Notes under the pieces: model-generated | Databases searched by the model: none | Seen by the model: only the letters and a program-made list of their open reading frames with translations | What the model was told of the DNA's origin: nothing | DNA from: an uncultured Thalassolituus sp. | GTDB lineage: Bacteria; Pseudomonadota; Gammaproteobacteria; Pseudomonadales; Oceanobacteraceae | Length of the DNA stretch: 64,000 nucleotides | NCBI RefSeq assembly: GCF_950066645.1 | Contig: NZ_CATMFB010000012.1 | Span: forward strand, 62,001-126,000 | Reading direction: 5' to 3' | Shown here: positions 61,750-64,000 of the stretch, one piece after another | Numbering within the stretch: position 1 is the stretch's first letter | Layout: the number at the start of each line of letters is the position of its first letter | Position numbers and translations under genes: made by a program

Positions 61750-62283
61750 TTATTTTTTCTTGGCTTCTTTACGACGCACATTTTCATCAGCATAACGAAC
61801 ACCCTTACCTTTATAAGGCTCTGGTGGACGATAGCCACGGATTTCGGCTGCAACCTGACCAACCTGCTGCTTGTCGATACCTTTGATAACGACTTCAGTC
61901 TGGCTTGGAGTCTCAGCAGTCACGCCTTCTGGCAGCGTGTAATCCACTGGATGTGAGAAGCCGAGAGACAGGTTCAGAGTGTTACCAGCTGCTTTCGCAC
62001 GGTAACCAACACCCTGAAGCACCAGTTTCTTTTCAAAGCCTACGCTGACACCGGTAACCATATTGTTTACCAGGGCACGGAAAGTACCGGCCAGAGCGTT
62101 AGACTGTTTGTCAGCAGCTTTAGGAGCGAACTTCAGCACGTTCTCTTCCTGGCTGATTGCCACAGAAGCGTGAACGTCGAGTTCCAGCTGACCTTGCTTG
62201 CCTTTGATTGTGATCTTGTCGTCAGCCAGCTTGACTTCAACGCCAGCTGGGATTGCGACAGGAGCTTTTGCTACGCGGGACAT
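61750..62283 (-). CDS. rplF: 50S ribosomal protein L6
   Basis: 177 residues with two L6 repeats; the C-terminal [14 protein letters not shown] is conserved. Spc operon between rpsH and rplR. Confidence 0.98.
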   Translation of the reverse strand: MSRVAKAPVAIPAGVEVKLADDKITIKGKQGQLELDVHASVAISQEENVLKFAPKAADKQSNALAGTFRALVNNMVTGVSVGFEKKLVLQGVGYRAKAAGNTLNLSLGFSHPVDYTLPEGVTAETPSQTEVVIKGIDKQQVGQVAAEIRGYRPPEPYKGKGVRYADENVRRKEAKKK

Positions 62284-62294
62284 CGTTATACTCC

Positions 62295-62687
62295 TTAGAA
62301 TACGGTCGCGATGACTTCGCCGCCAACACCCGCAGCACGGGCAGCGCGGTCAGTCATTACGCCTTTAGAAGTAGAAACGATGGCAACACCCAGACCTGCT
62401 TCAACTTTCGGCAGCTCGGTGGTACCGCGGTACTGACGCAGACCAGGACGGCTAACACGCTGAATGCGCTCAATAACCGGCTTGCCTTCGTAGTACTTCA
62501 GTTCGATGGTCATGGTTGGCTTTGCTTCACCATCCACTGCGAAACCAGCGATGTAGCCTTCAGCTTCAAGAACTTCAGCTACAGATTTCTTGATCTTTGA
62601 AGACGGCATGCTCACAGACGTATGACCAGCTTGCTGGGCATTACGAATGCGGGTGAACATATCCGCCAACGTATCTTGCATACTCAT
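62295..62687 (-). CDS. rpsH: 30S ribosomal protein S8
   Basis: 130 residues; [18 protein letters not shown] start and [20 protein letters not shown] end mark S8, the usual translational repressor of the spc operon. An unusually long 89-bp spacer separates it from rpsN. Confidence 0.98.
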   Translation of the reverse strand: MSMQDTLADMFTRIRNAQQAGHTSVSMPSSKIKKSVAEVLEAEGYIAGFAVDGEAKPTMTIELKYYEGKPVIERIQRVSRPGLRQYRGTTELPKVEAGLGVAIVSTSKGVMTDRAARAAGVGGEVIATVF

Positions 62688-62730
62688 TTGATATACCTCG
62701 GTTGTACAGCGCCCCTCTGAATAGCAGAAC

Positions 62731-62753
62731 GCGCACCTGAAAATCAGGCGCGC
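62731..62753 (-). other. Stable hairpin in the rpsN-rpsH spacer
   Basis: In minus-strand RNA, GCGCGCCUGA / UCAGGUGCGC form 10 bp (one G-U) around a UUU loop. All other spacers in this operon are short, so this structure may be an attenuation, processing or S8-binding element. No T-run follows. Confidence 0.6.
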
Positions 62754-62783
62754 ATTCTACATGCAAAGGGAATTGCTTACCAA
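62754..62783 (-). promoter_or_regulatory. Internal spc-operon promoter before rpsH
   Basis: Minus-strand TTGGTA (62783-62778, spanning the rpsN stop), 18-nt spacer, TAGAAT (62759-62754), then a GCGCGCC discriminator. It is almost identical in -10 and discriminator to the leftward promoter at 79-107. Confidence 0.55.
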
Positions 62784-63082
62784 CTAGCTTTTTTCAGGCC
62801 AGGCACGTTACCTTTCATACCTTCTTCACGCAGTTTAATACGTGAGAGTTTGAATTTACGGTAAACGGCGTGCGGACGACCTGTCATCTGACAACGACGC
62901 TGCAGACGGCTTGGTGAAGAATCACGTGGCAGTTGCTGCAGAGCCTGTTGTGCGTTCCAGCGATCTTCGTCAGAAGACGCTGGATTTTTGATGATGGCTT
63001 TCAGTTCTTCGCGCTTGGCAGCGAACTTGGCAACCAGTTTCTCACGCTTCAGCTCGCGCTGCTTCATGCTAATTTTGGCCAT
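62777..63082 (-). CDS. rpsN: 30S ribosomal protein S14 (zinc-independent form)
   Basis: 101 residues, the long C-minus form without CxxC zinc ligands; [21 protein letters not shown] segment is typical. Lacking zinc, it is not a Zur-regulated paralogue. Spc operon. Confidence 0.98.
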   Translation of the reverse strand: MAKISMKQRELKREKLVAKFAAKREELKAIIKNPASSDEDRWNAQQALQQLPRDSSPSRLQRRCQMTGRPHAVYRKFKLSRIKLREEGMKGNVPGLKKASW

Positions 63083-63092
63083 GGTTCACTCC

Positions 63093-63632
63093 TCAGTTGC
63101 GGAACGGGAACTGCAGCGCTTTCAGCAAAGCGCGGCCTTCATCGTTAGTTTTAGCCGTGGTGGTGATGGTCACATCCATACCGCGGATCTTGTCTACTTT
63201 ATCGTATTCAATTTCCGGGAAGATGATCTGTTCCTTCACACCCATGCTGTAGTTACCACGACCGTCGAAAGACTTGCCGTTAATACCACGGAAGTCACGC
63301 ACACGTGGCAGAGCGATATCGATCAGACGATCCATAAACTCCCACATGCGGTCGCGGCGCAGAGTAACTTTACAGCCGATCGGCCAGCCTTCACGGACTT
63401 TAAAGCCCGCGACTGATTTACGTGCCTTAGTGACAACAACTTTCTGACCAGCGATTGCTTCCATATCGGCTACAGCGCTGTCCATCAGTTTCTTGTCACC
63501 CAGTGCTTCACCAACACCCATGTTCAGGGTGATTTTAGAAACACGTGGCACTTCCATCGGATTCTTGTAACCAAACTCTTCAGTCAGCTTGGCTACTACT
63601 TCAGTTTTGTACAGTTCTTTTAAACGTGACAT
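63093..63632 (-). CDS. rplE: 50S ribosomal protein L5
   Basis: 179 residues; [16 protein letters not shown] and [16 protein letters not shown] mark L5, a 5S rRNA-binding protein. Spc operon, between rplX and rpsN. Confidence 0.98.
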   Translation of the reverse strand: MSRLKELYKTEVVAKLTEEFGYKNPMEVPRVSKITLNMGVGEALGDKKLMDSAVADMEAIAGQKVVVTKARKSVAGFKVREGWPIGCKVTLRRDRMWEFMDRLIDIALPRVRDFRGINGKSFDGRGNYSMGVKEQIIFPEIEYDKVDKIRGMDVTITTTAKTNDEGRALLKALQFPFRN

Positions 63633-63649
63633 AGCAGTATCCAGTCCTA

Positions 63650-63964
63650 TCAGGCGTCAACTTGATCGCCAGTGGATTTGAAGATACGTACCTTGCTTTC
63701 GCCTTCAACTTTGAAGCCAACACGGTCGGCTTTCTCAGTTTTCGGGTTCCAGATAGCAACGTTAGAAACCTGAATGCTGGCTTCTTTTTCAACAATGCCA
63801 CCTGGCTGCTGCAGGTACGGGTTTGGTTTCTGGTGTTTTTTCACCATGTTGATGCCAGTAACAATCAGACGACCGTCAGCCAGTACTTTCTGTACCTTGC
63901 CGCGCTTGCCTTTGTCTTTACCAGCAATAACCACTACTTCGTCATTTCTGCGAATCTTCAACAT
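63650..63964 (-). CDS. rplX: 50S ribosomal protein L24
   Basis: 104 residues; [20 protein letters not shown] is the KOW-motif start of L24. GGAGAGGG precedes the ATG. Between rplN and rplE. Confidence 0.98.
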   Translation of the reverse strand: MLKIRRNDEVVVIAGKDKGKRGKVQKVLADGRLIVTGINMVKKHQKPNPYLQQPGGIVEKEASIQVSNVAIWNPKTEKADRVGFKVEGESKVRIFKSTGDQVDA

Positions 63965-63979
63965 TTTCGTTCCCTCTCC

Positions 63980-64000
63980 TTAAAGCACTTCAGGTGCAAG
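63980..64000 (-). CDS. rplN: 50S ribosomal protein L14, C-terminal fragment
   Basis: Only the last six codons and stop are in the window (LAPEVL), the invariant L14 C-terminus. It continues beyond the right edge and precedes rplX as expected for the spc operon. Confidence 0.85.
   Translation of the reverse strand, partial: LAPEVL

Noticed and set aside
1-64000. CRISPR arrays, IS elements, prophage genes, tRNA or rRNA genes
   Set aside because: No regularly spaced repeats, transposase or integrase motifs, or cloverleaf-like sequences were recognised on either strand.

Overview
The window looks like a chromosomal segment of a free-living, respiring gammaproteobacterium, probably marine and Oceanospirillales- or Pseudomonas-like. 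The basis is the E. coli-type cydAB operon with cydX, ybgE and cydP, a Pseudomonas-type secreted lipase with its foldase, a TRAP transporter with a TatT-type lipoprotein, a zur-znuCB/znuA zinc locus, and S10/spc/alpha ribosomal gene order. Base composition is moderately GC-rich throughout, and I saw no IS element, phage, CRISPR, rRNA or tRNA. The assignment to a group is inference.

Layout. 1-550: a gene-free region with a cluster of DnaA-box-like sequences and a strong leftward promoter with a GC-rich discriminator; this is a candidate replication origin. 550-2090: two pairs of small uncharacterised genes, the second pair behind a near-perfect Fur box and closed by an intrinsic terminator. 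2.1-6.5 kb (minus): a secreted ExeM-like nuclease, a zinc-ribbon Nudix hydrolase and a COG0523 zinc GTPase behind a Zur-like operator. 6.5-16 kb: an IMPase-family protein lacking a metal-binding Asp, lipase and foldase, a nitronate monooxygenase-like protein, a CpxRA-like two-component system, ComFB, a CBS protein and glmU. 15.7-24.1 kb (plus): two GNAT-like proteins around a GH3-family acyl-adenylate/amide synthetase, followed by an RND adaptor and pump; the pump carries an RMF-like C-terminal tail. This is the best candidate for an undescribed pathway. 24.2-29 kb: a DUF4328-like/CapA fusion, then znuA facing zur-znuC-znuB across a second Zur-like site. 28.8-36 kb: SCO, MATE, an orphan protein, a LysR regulator divergent from cytochrome b561-yceI, then an ECF sigma factor with two paralogous RskA-like anti-sigma genes, and a DksA/TraR protein.

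36-45 kb (minus): a DUF4331/lipoprotein/TPR/HupE operon, an OsmC/DUF3365/rhodanese redox operon, and cydP-cydA-cydB-cydX-ybgE. 45.5-55.7 kb (plus): a PilZ-DUF1631-GGDEF-EAL protein with degenerate catalytic motifs, a TatT-DctP-DctQ-DctM TRAP operon with terminator, an alpha/beta hydrolase, and a membrane-protein/lipoprotein pair with beta-propeller-like repeats. 55.7-64 kb (minus): the spc and alpha ribosomal operons from the last codons of rplN to rplQ, with internal promoter and hairpin signals at rpsN/rpsH and rpmJ/rpsM.

Themes: metal homeostasis (Fur site, two Zur-like sites, COG0523, Znu) and respiratory/redox stress (cyd, SCO, b561, YceI, OsmC, rhodanese, ECF) recur. All operator and promoter calls are pattern matches by eye.
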